A stretch of DNA of 64,000 bases from positions 142,544,897 to 142,608,896 of the forward strand of contig NC_081407.1 in the NCBI RefSeq assembly GCF_030272615.1, in the 5' to 3' direction. Positions 21,643 to 33,070 of this stretch are shown in pieces. Below the pieces are notes generated by a model. The model had not been told where the DNA came from. It saw only the letters and a list, made by a program, of their open reading frames with translations, and searched no databases. Position 1 is the first letter of the stretch. Each line of letters begins with the position of its first letter. The translations under genes and the position numbers were made by a program. This stretch comes from Cryptomeria japonica (Eukaryota > Streptophyta > Pinopsida > Cupressales > Cupressaceae).

Positions 21643-22472
21643 TGTTGGCATTATAATAGACAATGGGAGATTGTTGGCATTGAGAAGATTGTTGATGATT
21701 ATGGATATAACTGATTAAGGATGATTTACTGTCTTAATATTATTATTTTGTCATTGATGTCAAGATATCGATTTTCTAAATCAGTATGATGTTGCCATAT
21801 CTTGAGAAGTATGATTTGATGAGTATAAAGATGTCGGTAAAAGACACAGAAAGAAAATGATGAATAAGAGGAGGAATAAGTTATTCAATGGGCAACTATT
21901 ACCAAGATAGACAATGATAAGATCATGATGTTTAGATTGTTTTGATACCATACATATGTTATTGATTGTAAGGTTAATACTATACTATAGGTTAATACTA
22001 TACTATGTTACCAAGCAAAGAACCTAGTCTTATTTGTAAAACCCTCTAGGAAGGTGACATTCTAATTGACTATTTGAAATCGTTTAACAAGGTCACTTCT
22101 AACAAGGTGAAGATCCTAATAGATCTAAGGGAAATCCCTTAACTAGGTCACATCTAGCAATGTGTTTGTAATCTTTAACAAGATTTGCTTTTAAATGAGC
22201 ATACTCTAGAAGAGTATATTTCTTAGTGGGTTCGAAATCCCACAGTGGTTTTTCCCTATTTGGGTTTCCACGTTAAATCTGGTGTTATGAGGTTTATGAT
22301 GTTTATATGCTTTTGAGTTTGCATGTTTAACAGTTTTGGTTATATAACTGAAGTATATGTTACCGAGGTTGAATCTGATGTTTTTATGGAAGATTAAGTT
22401 TTTATGATTCACCCCCCCCTCTCATCTTATCAGCTTGGCATCTGTACTTAACATTAAGTATCAAAACTATCA
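21643..22472 (+). mobile_element. Solo LTR of the E family inside D ORF2
   Basis: 830 bp from TGTTGGCATT to AACTATCA with a perfect TSD AGTAC (21638-21642 and 22473-22477). It matches the LTRs of E in the opposite orientation ('cccccctctcatcttat' and 'aagtatcaaaactatca' at its end). About 700 bp in the middle are missing against E: the sequence jumps from the 'aagcaaagaacctagtc' area to 'ttatttgtaaaaccctctag'. A solo LTR forms by recombination between the two LTRs of a full element, so an E-type element once sat here. Confidence 0.93.
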
Positions 22473-23241
22473 AGTACATCGCCAGACAGAGAATGAAAGA
22501 ACCAAATTTAAAGACATTCTTTTTATACTGTTTATTTTTATTTAGATTTATCAACAACTCCTCCAATAGCACATTGCACAGGTCATAATGACCATCTTCT
22601 TTGACCATTCGATAGGCTGCATGAATAGCAGTTCTAGATACAAAATTCAGTCTGCTAGACTGATACACTCTGTAGTCGATTGCCATTGCAACAAATTTGA
22701 CATCCTCCTCCTTTATTGTGCCAATCTTCATTGATCGCCCATAAAAATTTGCACCAATTAGTTTGTTCACAGTAGGGTTTGTGACCTTCCACAACCTTGG
22801 CTTTTCACTAGTTTGGTTTAAACAAGTTACTGCCCTAATTGCATCAGCAGTGATCTTGTATGGTTGGTCAAGCCATATGAATTCAACATGGATCCATCTT
22901 AACACATACCTTACCCATTCCTTCTCATCAAATGTGGAAAATTTTACAAATTGTGTAAAACCCTTTTTTTGTAGCGGCACAAATTTTGGCTTGGGATTGC
23001 CGATCTCATCCATGATGCTATCAATATACAATTCCAAGATGTCCTCATAGCTGGTTTCTTCAATTTCATAGTGAATGTAGGCTCAAACATCATCAACGTG
23101 CAATAAATCGTGTAAAATGAAAGAAAAATATCCAATTGGGTTGTCTTCCATGGATTTGTAGGTGTGTTTCTTAAATACAGGATGAGTCCTATCCTTAACA
23201 TCAACAACCAATGGAGTAGCAATGGAAGATGCTAATGCCAT
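22473..23241 (-). pseudogene. Element D ORF2, N-terminal domain
   Basis: ATG at 23241 gives MALASSIATPLVVDVKD. One in-frame stop (probably CGA to TGA) lies near 23080. The long frame then shows the family landmarks: a WVRYVLRWIHVEFIWLDQPY block, ITADAIRAVTCL, VNKLIGANFYGRSM, VKFVAMAIDYRVYQSSRLNF and CNVLLEELLINLNK. The same order is in G (SRVHGEFFWF, ITKEAIRAVTGL, VMNLTGVIFDKRS, RFFSMILGYKATHANRLN) and in H. The domain is predicted mostly helical by eye. The solo LTR at 21643-22472 cuts it. Function unknown. Confidence 0.82.
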
Positions 23242-23640
23242 TTCAAATTATTCAAAAAACAGACTAAAAAATTGCCATTCAAAAAATACTTTAACCAATT
23301 GACAGATGCACTAGATCACTCGCCGGATTTCTTTTTATCTCTGATCACCTGAAAAATTTGATCGTCTTGTTCTTCAACTTGAAAACGCTATTCACAAAGT
23401 GAAGAATGATTCTCGTATTTTCCTATTTAACTTTGCAAACCCTAATTTTACTTTGAAATAAATGCACCTCAAATATTCAACCAGATGCCCTGTTTCACTA
23501 TTGATTGCCGAAATTAGCCATCTGAATTCTGGATATCAATTGAAGCTCAATTTCTATCATCTATAATCCATTGACTACAGATCTCATCAAGGGGTACTAC
23601 AAGATTTGCATTGGTTTGCCTCTCCCTAAGGCTAAAATCC
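23242..23640 (-). other. Element D spacer between Gag and ORF2
   Basis: About 400 bp without a supported ORF. It resembles 1-138 (element B) near its right end. No clear regulatory motif is visible. Confidence 0.5.
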
Positions 23641-24819
23641 CTAGTTACCGGATGAAGATTCTACATCAGATTCAGGTATAGATCCATTATCTGCCTTAGA
23701 TTCATTCTTCTTTACCCACATCTTCTTATGCTGATCTCTGATCTCATCTACTTTTTCCTTCCCCTTTTCATCTGATTTGTCAACCAGAGCACTGTTTTTT
23801 CTTCAAGAGTACTTTGCAATATGACCAGTTTTGTTGCATGCTCTGCAAACAACATTATTCTGCAAAGGTCTAAAGTTCATCTGATTTTGTCTTGTCCTAC
23901 ACTGTTTAGAAACATGTCCAAACATTTCACAAGAATAACATCTTTTGTTATGAAAGTTGTTCATTACTGCTCTACACACATTTGATTTATGTCCAAAATT
24001 ATTGCATATGAAACACTGATCGGTAAAGGTAGGAACATTATTATTGTTGTTCATCATATTTTTATTGTTCATCATTCCATTATTCATCCTACTTCTACGC
24101 TGACTTGCCATATGATCAAACTTGTTGCAAGTAAAATATCTACCATTGAATTTATGAGCACTAGGTTGTCTTACTGGAGGATTCTTTCTCTTCTTCTGAT
24201 CAGGTTTTGTATTGCCTTGTCCAGATCTGGAGGATTCACCTTTCTCAAATCCTAGGCCTCACATATCCTTTCCATGTCTCTGACTCTCTAGCATCTCATC
24301 AAGCCTTGCTGAACTAGCTTTGAATTTGTCTTTGTATTCATTGGCAGTAGCAAGTTCATCCCTTAAGGTAGCAATCTATCTTTCAAGTTCTTGACCATTA
24401 TTCCTTGATTGTTTCAACTCAAGCTTCAACTGATCATTCTCATAGGTAAGCTTGAAGCATTCATCAACTCTTTCCTTCAATGTTTGTGCCAGATTATCTT
24501 CATTCTTCTTCTGGTTCTCAATCTCCTTAGTCAGTCTCATTATAATGGATTGCATATCATTCCTCAAAGCAACATTCTCTCTCTCAAGCTTGTTAACTTC
24601 ATTAGCTTTGTCTTGGTATTCCATGATCTGATCTTCTTTCTCCTTCAATATTTCCATTAATTCCTTCCTCTCTTCTCTACAGACACTTGCTTGTTCCTTT
24701 AGCTCACTAATGAATTCATAAAAAACATTTAGGTTCTTCTTCAAGGTATAGATCTCACTTCTAGCTGCATCAAGATCCTCAAGTGCCACATTGAGTTGTC
24801 TCTGAAAATAGGAATCCAT
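23641..24819 (-). pseudogene. Element D Gag (coiled coil plus four zinc knuckles)
   Basis: ATG at 24819 (MDSYFQRQLNVALEDLD) opens a coiled coil of about 170 residues. Then come a Ser/Lys-rich link and knuckles YFTCNKFDHMASQR (degenerate), CFICNNFGHKSNVC, CYSCEMFGHVSKQC and CRACNKTGHIAKYS (last Cys lost). Between knuckles there is an Asn/Met-rich run. The tail is Lys/Glu-rich and ends SSSGN at TAG 23641-23643, like the SGN end of B. Stops lie near 24376, 24258 and 23803. The open frame also reaches upstream through the PBS. Confidence 0.85.
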
Positions 24820-24872
24820 AGAACCAATGTCCCAGATCTTCCTCAAACGATTAAGCTTCCTCAGAGAAACTA

Positions 24873-24885
24873 GACTCTGATACCA
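24873..24885 (-). promoter_or_regulatory. Element D primer-binding site
   Basis: TGGTATCAGAGTC on the minus strand, matching the tRNA-iMet complement over eleven bases, two bases from the LTR. Confidence 0.88.
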
Positions 24886-24887
24886 AT

Positions 24888-25323
24888 TGTTAGAATCAGG
24901 GATCACTGCGAGGGGGGGTGAATCAACGATCTACCAAAAATCAAATCCACAAACTTATTCTTTATCCACTGGTTAACAATGCATAGTAGAAAAGAAGATA
25001 ACCATGCAAAAAAGAATACACAAATCCACAACATCGGAATTTTTACATGGAAACCCAGAAAGGGAAAACTACGGTGGAGCTAGAACCCACAATATTCATA
25101 TACTATGGCCAAGAGTACATAAATATTACATAGATGGGGAATGCACTTGCATGCAAGCTCACTGCCTAGATCTCACTGCTTAATTACAATTGCCCGGAAG
25201 GCTACAACCTTTAGGGAAGTCTCATTGACTTACAATTTGATTATAATGAGGAAATACAAAGAAACAAACTCTCAATTAGCATCTGATTATGCAAGAATGG
25301 GTTCTGGTTAAGCACTGAATCTT
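24888..25323 (-). repeat. Element D 5' LTR, first part
   Basis: About 436 bp from TGTTAGAATCAGG to GAATCTT, with the U5 motif 'gcgagggggggtgaatcaac'. The CACTA element interrupts it after CTT. The LTR resumes at 63826 and runs past the window end. Total length should be near 1 kb, judged from the left copy. Confidence 0.85.
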
Positions 25324-25399
25324 CACTAGTACAAAAAAAACAATATATGACTAAATAAACTACCAAAAATTGTAGATAAATGACTAAATTTGATCACGT
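25324..25399. repeat. CACTA left terminal and subterminal region
   Basis: TIR CACTAGTA followed by an A-run and 'tatatgactaaataaac'. It contains words that recur inverted near the right end (TGACTA and TAAATGACTA). It ends in TGATCACGT, where element E inserted and duplicated CACGT (25395-25399 and 33071-33075). Confidence 0.85.
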
Positions 25400-26908
25400 T
25401 GATAGTTCTGATACTTAATGTTAAGTATAGATGCCAAGCTAATAAGATGAGAGGGGGGGTGAATCATAGAAACTTAATCTTCCATAAAAACATCAGATTC
25501 AACCTCGGTAACATATACTTCAGTAATATAACCAAAACTGTTAAACATGCAAACTCTAAAGCATATAAACATCATAACACTCATAACACTAGATTTAACG
25601 TGGAAACCCAAATAGGGAAAAACCATTGTGGGATTTTGGACCCACTAAGAAATATACTCTTCTAGAGTATGCTTGGTTAAAAGCAAATCCTGTTAAAGAT
25701 TACAAACACATTGCTAGATGTGACCCGGTTAAGGGATTTCCCTCAGATCTGTTAGGATCTTCACCTTGTTAGAAGTGACCTTGTTAAAGGATTTCAAGCA
25801 CTCAACCAGAATGTCACCTTGCTAGAGGGTTTTACAAATAAGACTGTTAAGTCCACTCGATTAAGAGATTTTCTGTCACTTTACAAAATAACAGTAATAA
25901 AAATCTATCTGCAACTTCACATCTAAAAATGCTAAAGCAGATTCTTATTTGCTCAATACAATATAGACATATAACTAATCTTGTCCTTCTGCTGGGCTCT
26001 ATACTCTGTTATTCAAACAGGTCTTCAAGCTTCTGTACTTCGTAATCACTATGTAGCATCCCTGTGCATACACTTGCCTGCATATATTGTTTATCAACAG
26101 TTCCTTATTTATAAACAATTCACCAACCACATAATCTCCTTGATCACATTTCCCATGATCAATCATAGCCATCAAATCTTCAAACTTTGACCAGGTTCAA
26201 TGTATCCTTCAATCTGAAAACTTTTTACCCCACCTTGGAACTTGCATACATTTCTTGGAACTTGTGCTAGGGTATTGTGGTTCAATCTAAGTTGTAGATC
26301 TTCCCGTCGATTTTCTTTTGCCATAGATTCTTTAGCAAACTTCATTCACAACATACCAATCATTTAATCATAGCCAACTCATTAGCTTCCTTCATTAAAT
26401 AATTCTTTTATTCATTCAATGCATTTTGTTATTACTTGGTTGCAACTTGGTAAATACTAAACTTCACTTGGTAGAGATTCTGCCTCCATTAACCGATAGC
26501 GATAACCTTAGGGTTTACCGACTAGGTTCTTTGCTCGGTAATGTAGTATATTATTAACCTTACAATCAATAACATATGTATGATATCAAAACAATCTAAA
26601 CATCATGATCTCATCATTGTCTAGCTCGGTAATAGTTGCCCATTGAATAACTTATTCCTCCCCTTATTCATCATTTTCTTTCTGTGTCTTTTACCGACAT
26701 CTTTATACTCATCAAATCATACTTCTCAAGATATGGCAACATCATATTGAATTAAAAAATCAATTTCTTAACATCAATGACAAAATAATAATATTAAGAC
26801 AGTAAACATCCTTAATCAGTTATATCCATAATCATCAACAACCTTCTCAATATCGTTATTGAAATGCCAACAAGCTCTCCTTGTCTGTTATAATGCCAAA
26901 TGCCAACA
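25400..26908 (-). repeat. Element E 3' LTR
   Basis: 1,509 bp from TGATAGTTCTG to TGCCAACA. The U5 motif is 'gatgagagggggggtgaatcat'. It lacks one copy of the 18-bp doublet 'tatagtattaacc' that the other LTR has near 32690-32720. Confidence 0.93.
26105..26116 (-). promoter_or_regulatory. Candidate TATA box in E LTR
   Basis: GTTTATAAATAA on the minus strand, kept in the right LTR near 32250. Mid-LTR position fits a U3 promoter. Motif evidence only. Confidence 0.4.
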
Positions 26909-27295
26909 ATCTCCCCCTTTGGCATTGATGACAAAACCAATTTATTTGACCTAATTGATTCGGATTGCTGTGAGATTCTAAAATGCTGAAATGCTCTCCC
27001 CCTATCATTAGAATTCTCCCCCATACATTAGTCTTCTCCTCTTTTCTTCAGTCTTCTCCCCCTTTGACAACAATGCCAAAAAGTAAAGAACTAAAACATA
27101 ATTTCTTCCTGTATGAAGTGATTTCCTGTTGTTATGTGTCAACTTAGTCTCGATCAGAGCATTTATGTCTTCAATTCTTGTTCCCTATATTGTTTCCTGC
27201 ACACCTTTAGAAAACATCGTAAAGTGTGTAAATCAACATCAACTCCTAAAAGATATTCTGTAGAGTCATCGAATTGATGCTTTCACCGAACTCAG
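26909..27295 (-). promoter_or_regulatory. Element E 3' UTR with purine tracts
   Basis: PPT CCAAAGGGGGAGAT (26909-26922). Further PPT-like words near 26996 (ATAGGGGGAGAGC), 27013 (TATGGGGGAGAAT) and 27053 (GTCAAAGGGGGAGAAG). The last is followed by a copy of the word pair 'caatgcca' that also flanks the true PPT. Confidence 0.78.
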
Positions 27296-27785
27296 TCAGT
27301 GAGTAGAAGATAGGGGTAGGACCCCTAACTTACTTCTAAGATACTCAAAAGTGTCCCTTGGTAGTGGCTTGGTGAAGATATCTGCTATTTGTTCCTTTGT
27401 GCTAACATACTCCAACACCACTTTCTTCTCTTGAGCTTCTTCTCTAAGATAATGATATTTGATAGAGATGTGTTTTGTCTTAGAGTGCATAACAAGATTC
27501 TTTGAAATGTTAATGGCACTAGTATTGTCACAAAATATAGTTACTGGCTCGGTAACTTTTCCATTTATACCTTCCAACAATTGTTTGATCCATGCTATGT
27601 TGGTACAATTCAATGTTGTAGCAACGTATTGAACTTCTACTGTGGACTATGAAACACATCCTTGTTTCTTGCTAAGGCAACTCACTAGTCTTTCTCCTAA
27701 AAAGAAATCTCCTCCACTTGTGCTTTTCCTGTCATCAATGTTGCCTGCCCAATCAACATCAGTATAAAATTTTAAATCAAGGAAA
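27296..27785 (-). pseudogene. Element E RNase H
   Basis: Starts with KFYTDVDWAGN (catalytic Asp) near 27780 and runs through DRKSTSG. It then breaks at stops near 27645, and the conserved Copia tail follows (FCDNTSAINISKN, SKTKHISIKYHYLRE, ADIFTKPLPRDTFEYLR). Typical of the end of Copia pol. Confidence 0.88.
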
Positions 27786-28860
27786 TTTCCTTTCTGATAT
27801 ACTAAGCCATAATCCTCAGTGCCTTTCAAGTATTTGAAAATTCTTTTGATTGCTATTATGTGTGTTTCCTTAGGATCTATAGAGAATCTTGCAACTATAC
27901 CTACTGCATGTGCTATGTCTGGCCTGCTGTGAACAACATATTGCAACTTTCCAATCATGGATCGGTAAAGTGTCTCTTCAACAGATGTAGATTCATCATT
28001 CTTTGATAGTTTACAGTTGGTAGTCATAGGAGTACTTACTAGTTTTGAATCCTCCATTCCAAATTTCTTCAAAATTTCCTTTATGTACTTGGATTGAGTA
28101 ATGAAAATCTCATTTTTCATTTGCAGTATCTGTAAACCTATAAAATACTTTATCTCATCGATTAATGACATCTCAAATTATTTTCTCATTTCATTTCCAA
28201 AGTTCTTACACAAAGAGTCATTTCCACAAAAGATAATATCATCAACAAATATGGTTGAGATCAGTATTCCATTTTCATCATTCTTCATGTACATATTGTT
28301 GTTTTCATTTGTCCTTATAAAACCAATTTTGATTAGATAAGAGTGCAATCTTTCATAGCATGCTCTAGGTGCTTGTTTCAAACCATATAAAGCTTTGTTC
28401 AATTTACATACTTGATCTTTATTCTTGTCTTCAACAAATCCTTTAGGTTGTTCAGTAAAAACTTCTTCTTCTAATATACCATTCAGAAATGCAGATTTGA
28501 CATCCATTTGATATACTTTGAAATTTTTGAAAGCAACATATGCCAACAATGTTCTTACTCCTTCAAGTCTAGCCATAGGTGCAAAAGTTTCACCATAATC
28601 AATTCCTTCTTCTTGAGCACAACCTTTGCAAACTAGTCTTGCTTTATTTCAAATGACCTCACCTTTTTCATTCATCTTGTTTATGAAAATCCACTTTGTA
28701 CCGATTATATTTTTGTCCTTCGGTCTTGGGACCAGTGTCCATGTGTCATTTTTCTTGATTTGATCAATCTATTCTATCATAGCATTTATCCTATCTTCAT
28801 TGTTAAATGCCTCTTTCACTATTCTCGGTTTAAATTCATATATCAGACATGTGTTCTGTC
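27786..28860 (-). pseudogene. Element E reverse transcriptase
   Basis: RVT_2 Copia RT. Motifs: IGTKWIFINKMNEKGE and [13 protein letters not shown] (28600-28730), [40 protein letters not shown] with the catalytic Asp pair (near 28230), then IFITQSKYIKEILKKFGM and GKLQYVVHSRPDIAHAVG. There is a stop near 28650 and one frame change at 28175. It is better preserved than the RT of A. Confidence 0.92.
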
Positions 28861-29310
28861 TCAGTTTGTTCCTTGTCATCACTGGATCATCTTTATCTCC
28901 TATAATCTAATTTGATGCATGATGTCTTGTGACATACTTGGCTAATATAGGCTCAATAGGCTCTGTATGATCTTCTTCATCACTCGGTAACTGGATATTC
29001 TTTAAATTTCCTTCAGCAGTCTGCTCGGTAAGACTTCTCGGTTGAACATAGACAAATTCATCATAATCTTCTGGTTCTTCGGAGTTTCCTTCATCATTTC
29101 TTTCTACACATTCATCAATTTTCATATTTGCACTTTCTACTATTTTGTTAGATGATTTGACTAGAATTTAAATGCTTTACTTCTAGAAGAATAACCAAGA
29201 AATGTTCCTTCTTCACTTTTCTGATCAAACTTGCCATTTCTATCATCTTTGTGTACATAACATCTACTTCCAAAGATTTTAAAATAGCTTACATTCAGTT
29301 TCTTGTCATA
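28861..29310 (-). pseudogene. Element E pol linker between integrase and RT
   Basis: Acidic, variable stretch (RNDEGNSEEPEDYDEF, then LPSDEEDHTEPIEPILAKYV) that in Copia pol joins integrase to RT. The part nearer integrase (29160-29310) carries a GSRCYVHKDDR-like block. Function unknown beyond spacing. Confidence 0.75.
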
Positions 29311-29848
29311 CTAGATTTCATATGGTGTCTTCAAAGTTCCTTTCTTCAGTTGTACTCGATTCAGGGTGTAAATTGCTGTGCTTATTGCTTCTCTCCAAAA
29401 TGTTTGTGGCACTTTGTTTTCAATCATCAGGGTTTTGGCACAATCCACAATAGATATGTTTCTTCTCTCAGCAATTCCATTTTGTTGTGGAGTTCTTGGT
29501 GCAGAGACTTGTCTTTTTATACCATGATCATTGCAAAATAAGTTGAACTCATCAGATGTGAACTCTCCTCCTCTATCTGATCTAAGACATTTCAGTTGTC
29601 TTCTTGTTTTATTTTCAACTCTTGCCTTGTACCATTTAAACATTTGAAAAGCTTCGATTTTTCTTTTAAAAACATAACTGACATCATCCTTGAATAATCA
29701 TCCACAAATAATATGAAATATTTATCACCATAATAACTTTGAACTTTCATAGGACCACAAAGATCAGTGTGCAAGAGATCTAAAATTCGCTTGGAAGTGT
29801 AAGACTTACTTGTAAAGCTTGATCTTATCATTTTACCCATCTGGCATC
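29311..29848 (-). pseudogene. Element E integrase
   Basis: Catalytic residues in HTDLCGPM (near 29770), RSDRGGEFTSDEF (near 29575) and NGIAERRN (near 29470), followed by FWREAISTAIYTLNR, as in Copia. A frame change lies near 29620. It follows the pre-integrase block in the next entry. Confidence 0.92.
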
Positions 29849-30345
29849 CTCAACATATAGCATTCTCAAGTTTTTCAAGACTTGGTAGACCTCTTACTCG
29901 GTACTTCTTACTTATTTTGATCAGATTATCAAAATTTACATGACAAAACCTTTTATGCCATAACCAGGTATCATCTATATTTGCATACAAATATTTATTC
30001 CGAGTTGAGTCAAGGTGAAATGTGTTACCTTTTGTTTGTGTCCTGGTAGCAGCTAACATTCCATTCTTCTCATGAAATTTGACAATTTCTCTCTGAAATT
30101 ATATTCGGTATCCTGTATTGTTTAGCTGTGCTACACTCAACAAATTGTATTTCAAACCTTTAACCTAATAAACATCATTGCATCTTGCATTGTCAAGAAG
30201 TGTTATGGATCCTTTACCTTTTACCAGACATGGTGCATCATTACCAAATCTTACATAGCCTCCATCATAGTCTTCTAGCATAACAAACTTGTGTTTATCA
30301 CCTATCATGTGATGTGATCATCCACTATCTATGATCCAAGAATCA
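29849..30345 (-). pseudogene. Element E protease and pre-integrase region
   Basis: Retropepsin active site DSWIIDSG at 30318-30341, then GSIT and a GLKYNLLSVAQLN block, and the HHCC-like zinc region (WLWHKRFCHVN, later AIC before a stop). The frame is broken near 30310, 30160 and 29850. Confidence 0.8.
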
Positions 30346-31478
30346 TTAGTATTTATGTGAGATATTAGGGCTTTTTCTTCATACCTTTCTTCATCTGATC
30401 CATCTTTGATAGCCACATAAACTACTTCCTCTATATCAGTTTCATCTGATTTATCATCATTGGATTCCTCATCAGCTATTAAGCATGACTTTCTATCTCT
30501 TCTTCTGAAGTCTCGGTGTCCTCTGTAATGATTATCTTTCTTTCTATCATCTCTGTAATCTCTCTTCTTAGTAGAATCTTTGTCAGGACAGTTAGAAGCC
30601 ATATGTCCTATCTTATCACAATTGAAACATTTCAAATGTAGTTTTCCTTTATACTTACCTTTGCCTCTCGGTAACCTTCTGGCTAAAAGTGCTTCAAACT
30701 CTTCTTGCTTTCTGATTTCCTCATATAGTTTGTGTACTTCCTCCATGTTCTTGTGAAATCTTTCACTTGCTCCACTGTGATCCCCTTTAGTGTACTTACT
30801 CATTCCATCATTGTAATAATCAGATTCACCAATATGAAAAGAACTAAATGCAGATTCAACTTTATTTACCGATGACCCACTGTTATCAAAGTTACTTAAC
30901 TCAAATGCATGTAGCTTACCAATAGTAGCATCTAAGGAAACTGGCATATTAGGTACAGACCTTAATTCATTGATTGCAGACACTCAGATTGCATAAGTTG
31001 GTAGAAGGGTTCTTAACAACTTACTTGTTATATCCTTTTCTTCAATGGTTCCACCTGCTCCTTTGATTTGATTGACAATCTCCTTTAGTCTTGTACTGTG
31101 CTAGGTTATGTTCTCACCTTCATTCATCCTCATAGATTCAAGTTGTCCTCTTAGACTATCCACTTTTGCTCTTTGAACATGTTCATCACCTCCATATACA
31201 GATATGAGCTTGTCCCACATTACATTTGCATCATTGCAGCCTTCTAGATCATTAAACTCTGAATTGGTCAATGCAGATGTTATTTCAATCATTGCTTGAA
31301 TATGTTCTTGCTTTGCCTTTATCTCTTCCATTGTCAATGGATAGGTGCTCGGTGTGATGAAATCATTCTCCAGATAATATACAACATATTCTCCAACTCC
31401 TGATAGGTGCAGCTTCATCCTTTTCTGCCATGTAGAGAAACTTGACTTGTTCAGCTTCGGTGCATCCCTCTTATACAT
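30346..31478 (-). pseudogene. Element E Gag (UBN2-type, one zinc knuckle)
   Basis: ATG at 31478 (MYKRDAPKLNKSSFSTWQKR) with the invariant Trp. UBN2 body: SEFNDLEGCNDANVMWDKLI, YGGDEHVQRAKVDSLRGQ, then LLRTLLPTYAI. A single CCHC knuckle CFNCDKIGHMASNC lies near 30595-30640, with a Lys/Arg/Asp-rich stretch after it. Stops near 31098 (TAG) and 30985 (TGA). The Gag is clearly different from the multi-knuckle Gags of A', B, D, G and H. Confidence 0.9.
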
Positions 31479-31529
31479 CTTTGGATCTTTTCCTCAAGTA
31501 CCTTTAAACTTTTTCTTCTGGAGTCCAAA

Positions 31530-31541
31530 GCTCTGATACCA
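31530..31541 (-). promoter_or_regulatory. Element E primer-binding site
   Basis: TGGTATCAGAGC on the minus strand, the tRNA-iMet complement, two bases from the LTR. Confidence 0.92.
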
Positions 31542-31543
31542 AT

Positions 31544-33070
31544 TGATAGTTTTGATACTTTATGTTAAGTACAAATGCCAAGCTAATAAGATGAGAGGGG
31601 GGGCTGAATCATAGAAACTTAATCTTCCATAAAAACATCAGATTCAACCTTAGTAACATATACTTCAGTTATATAACCAAAACTGTTAAACATGCAAACT
31701 CTAAAGCATATAAACATCATAACACTCATAACACTAGATTTAACGTGGAAACCCAAATAGGGAAAAACCACCGTTGGATTTCGGACCCACTGAGAAATAT
31801 ACTCTTCTAGAGTATGCTCGGTTAAAAGCAAATCCTGTTAAAGATTACAAACACATTGCTAAATGTGACCCGGTTAAGCGATTTCCCTCAGATCTGTTAG
31901 GATCTTCACCTTGTTAGAAGTGACCTTGTTAAAGGATTTCAAACACTCAACCAGAATGTCACCTTGCTAGAGGGTTTTACAAATAAGACTGTTAAGTCCA
32001 CTCGGTTAAGAGATTTTCTGTCACTTTACAAAATAACAGTAATAAAAATCTATCTGCAACTTCACATCTAAAATGCTAAAGCAGATTCTTATTTGCTCAA
32101 TACAATATAGACATAGAACTAATCTTGTCCTTCTATTGGGCTCTATACTCTATTATTCAAACAGGTCTTCAAGCTTCTGTGCTTGGTAATCACTATGTAG
32201 CATCCCTGTGCATACACTTGCCCGCATACATTGTTTATCAATAGTTCCTTATTTATAAACTATTTGCCAACCGCATAATCTCCTTGATCACATTTCCCAT
32301 GATCAATCATAGCCATCAGATCTTCAATCTTTGACCATGTTCAATGTATCCTTCAATCTAAAAATGTTTTACCCCACCTTGGAACTTGCATATATTTCTT
32401 GGAGCTTGTGCTAGGGTATTGCGGTTCAATCTAAGCTGTAGATCTTCCTACCGATTTTCCTTTGCCATAGATTCTTTAACAAACTTTATTCACGGCATAC
32501 CAATCATTTATTCATAGTCAGCTCATCAGCTTCCTTCATTAAATAATGTTTTTATTCATTCAATATATTCTTTTATTACTTAGTTACAACTCAGTAAATA
32601 CTAAACTTCACTCGGTAGACATTCTGCCTTTATTAACCGATAGCGATAACCTTAGGGTTTACCGACTAGGTTCTTTGCTTGGTAACATAGTATAGTATTA
32701 ACCTATAGTATAGTATTAACCTTACAATCAATAACATATGTATGGTATCAAAACAATCTAAACATCATGATCTTATCATTGTCTATCTTGGTAATAGTTG
32801 CCCATTGAATAACTTATTCCTCCTCTTATTCATCATTTTCTTTCTGTGTCTTTTACCGACATCTTTATACTCATCAAATCATACTTCTCAAGATATGGCA
32901 ACATCATACTGAATTAGAAAATCAATTTCTTGACATCAATGACAAAATAATAATATTAAGACAGTAAACATCCTTAATCAGTTATATCCATAATCATCAA
33001 CAACCTTCTCAATATCCTTATTGAAATGCCAACAATCTCTCCTTGTCTGTTATAATGCCAAATGCCAACA
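31544..33070 (-). repeat. Element E 5' LTR
   Basis: 1,527 bp, partner of 25400-26908, followed by the TSD CACGT. A short tandem doublet ('tagtatagtattaacc' twice) sits near 32688-32720 and also occurs in the solo LTR near 21983-22013. Confidence 0.93.

Larger units (their letters stand above)
25400..33070 (-). mobile_element. Element E: Ty1/Copia LTR retrotransposon, Sirevirus-like
   Basis: LTRs at 25400-26908 and 31544-33070 with the TSD CACGT. The internal 4.6 kb keeps all Copia domains in order on the minus strand: Gag (30346-31478), protease, integrase, RT and RNase H. It is the most complete autonomous-type element in the window, though stops and frameshifts remain. The PBS is perfect and the 3' UTR has several purine tracts. 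The same family left a solo LTR at 21643-22472. Confidence 0.94.
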
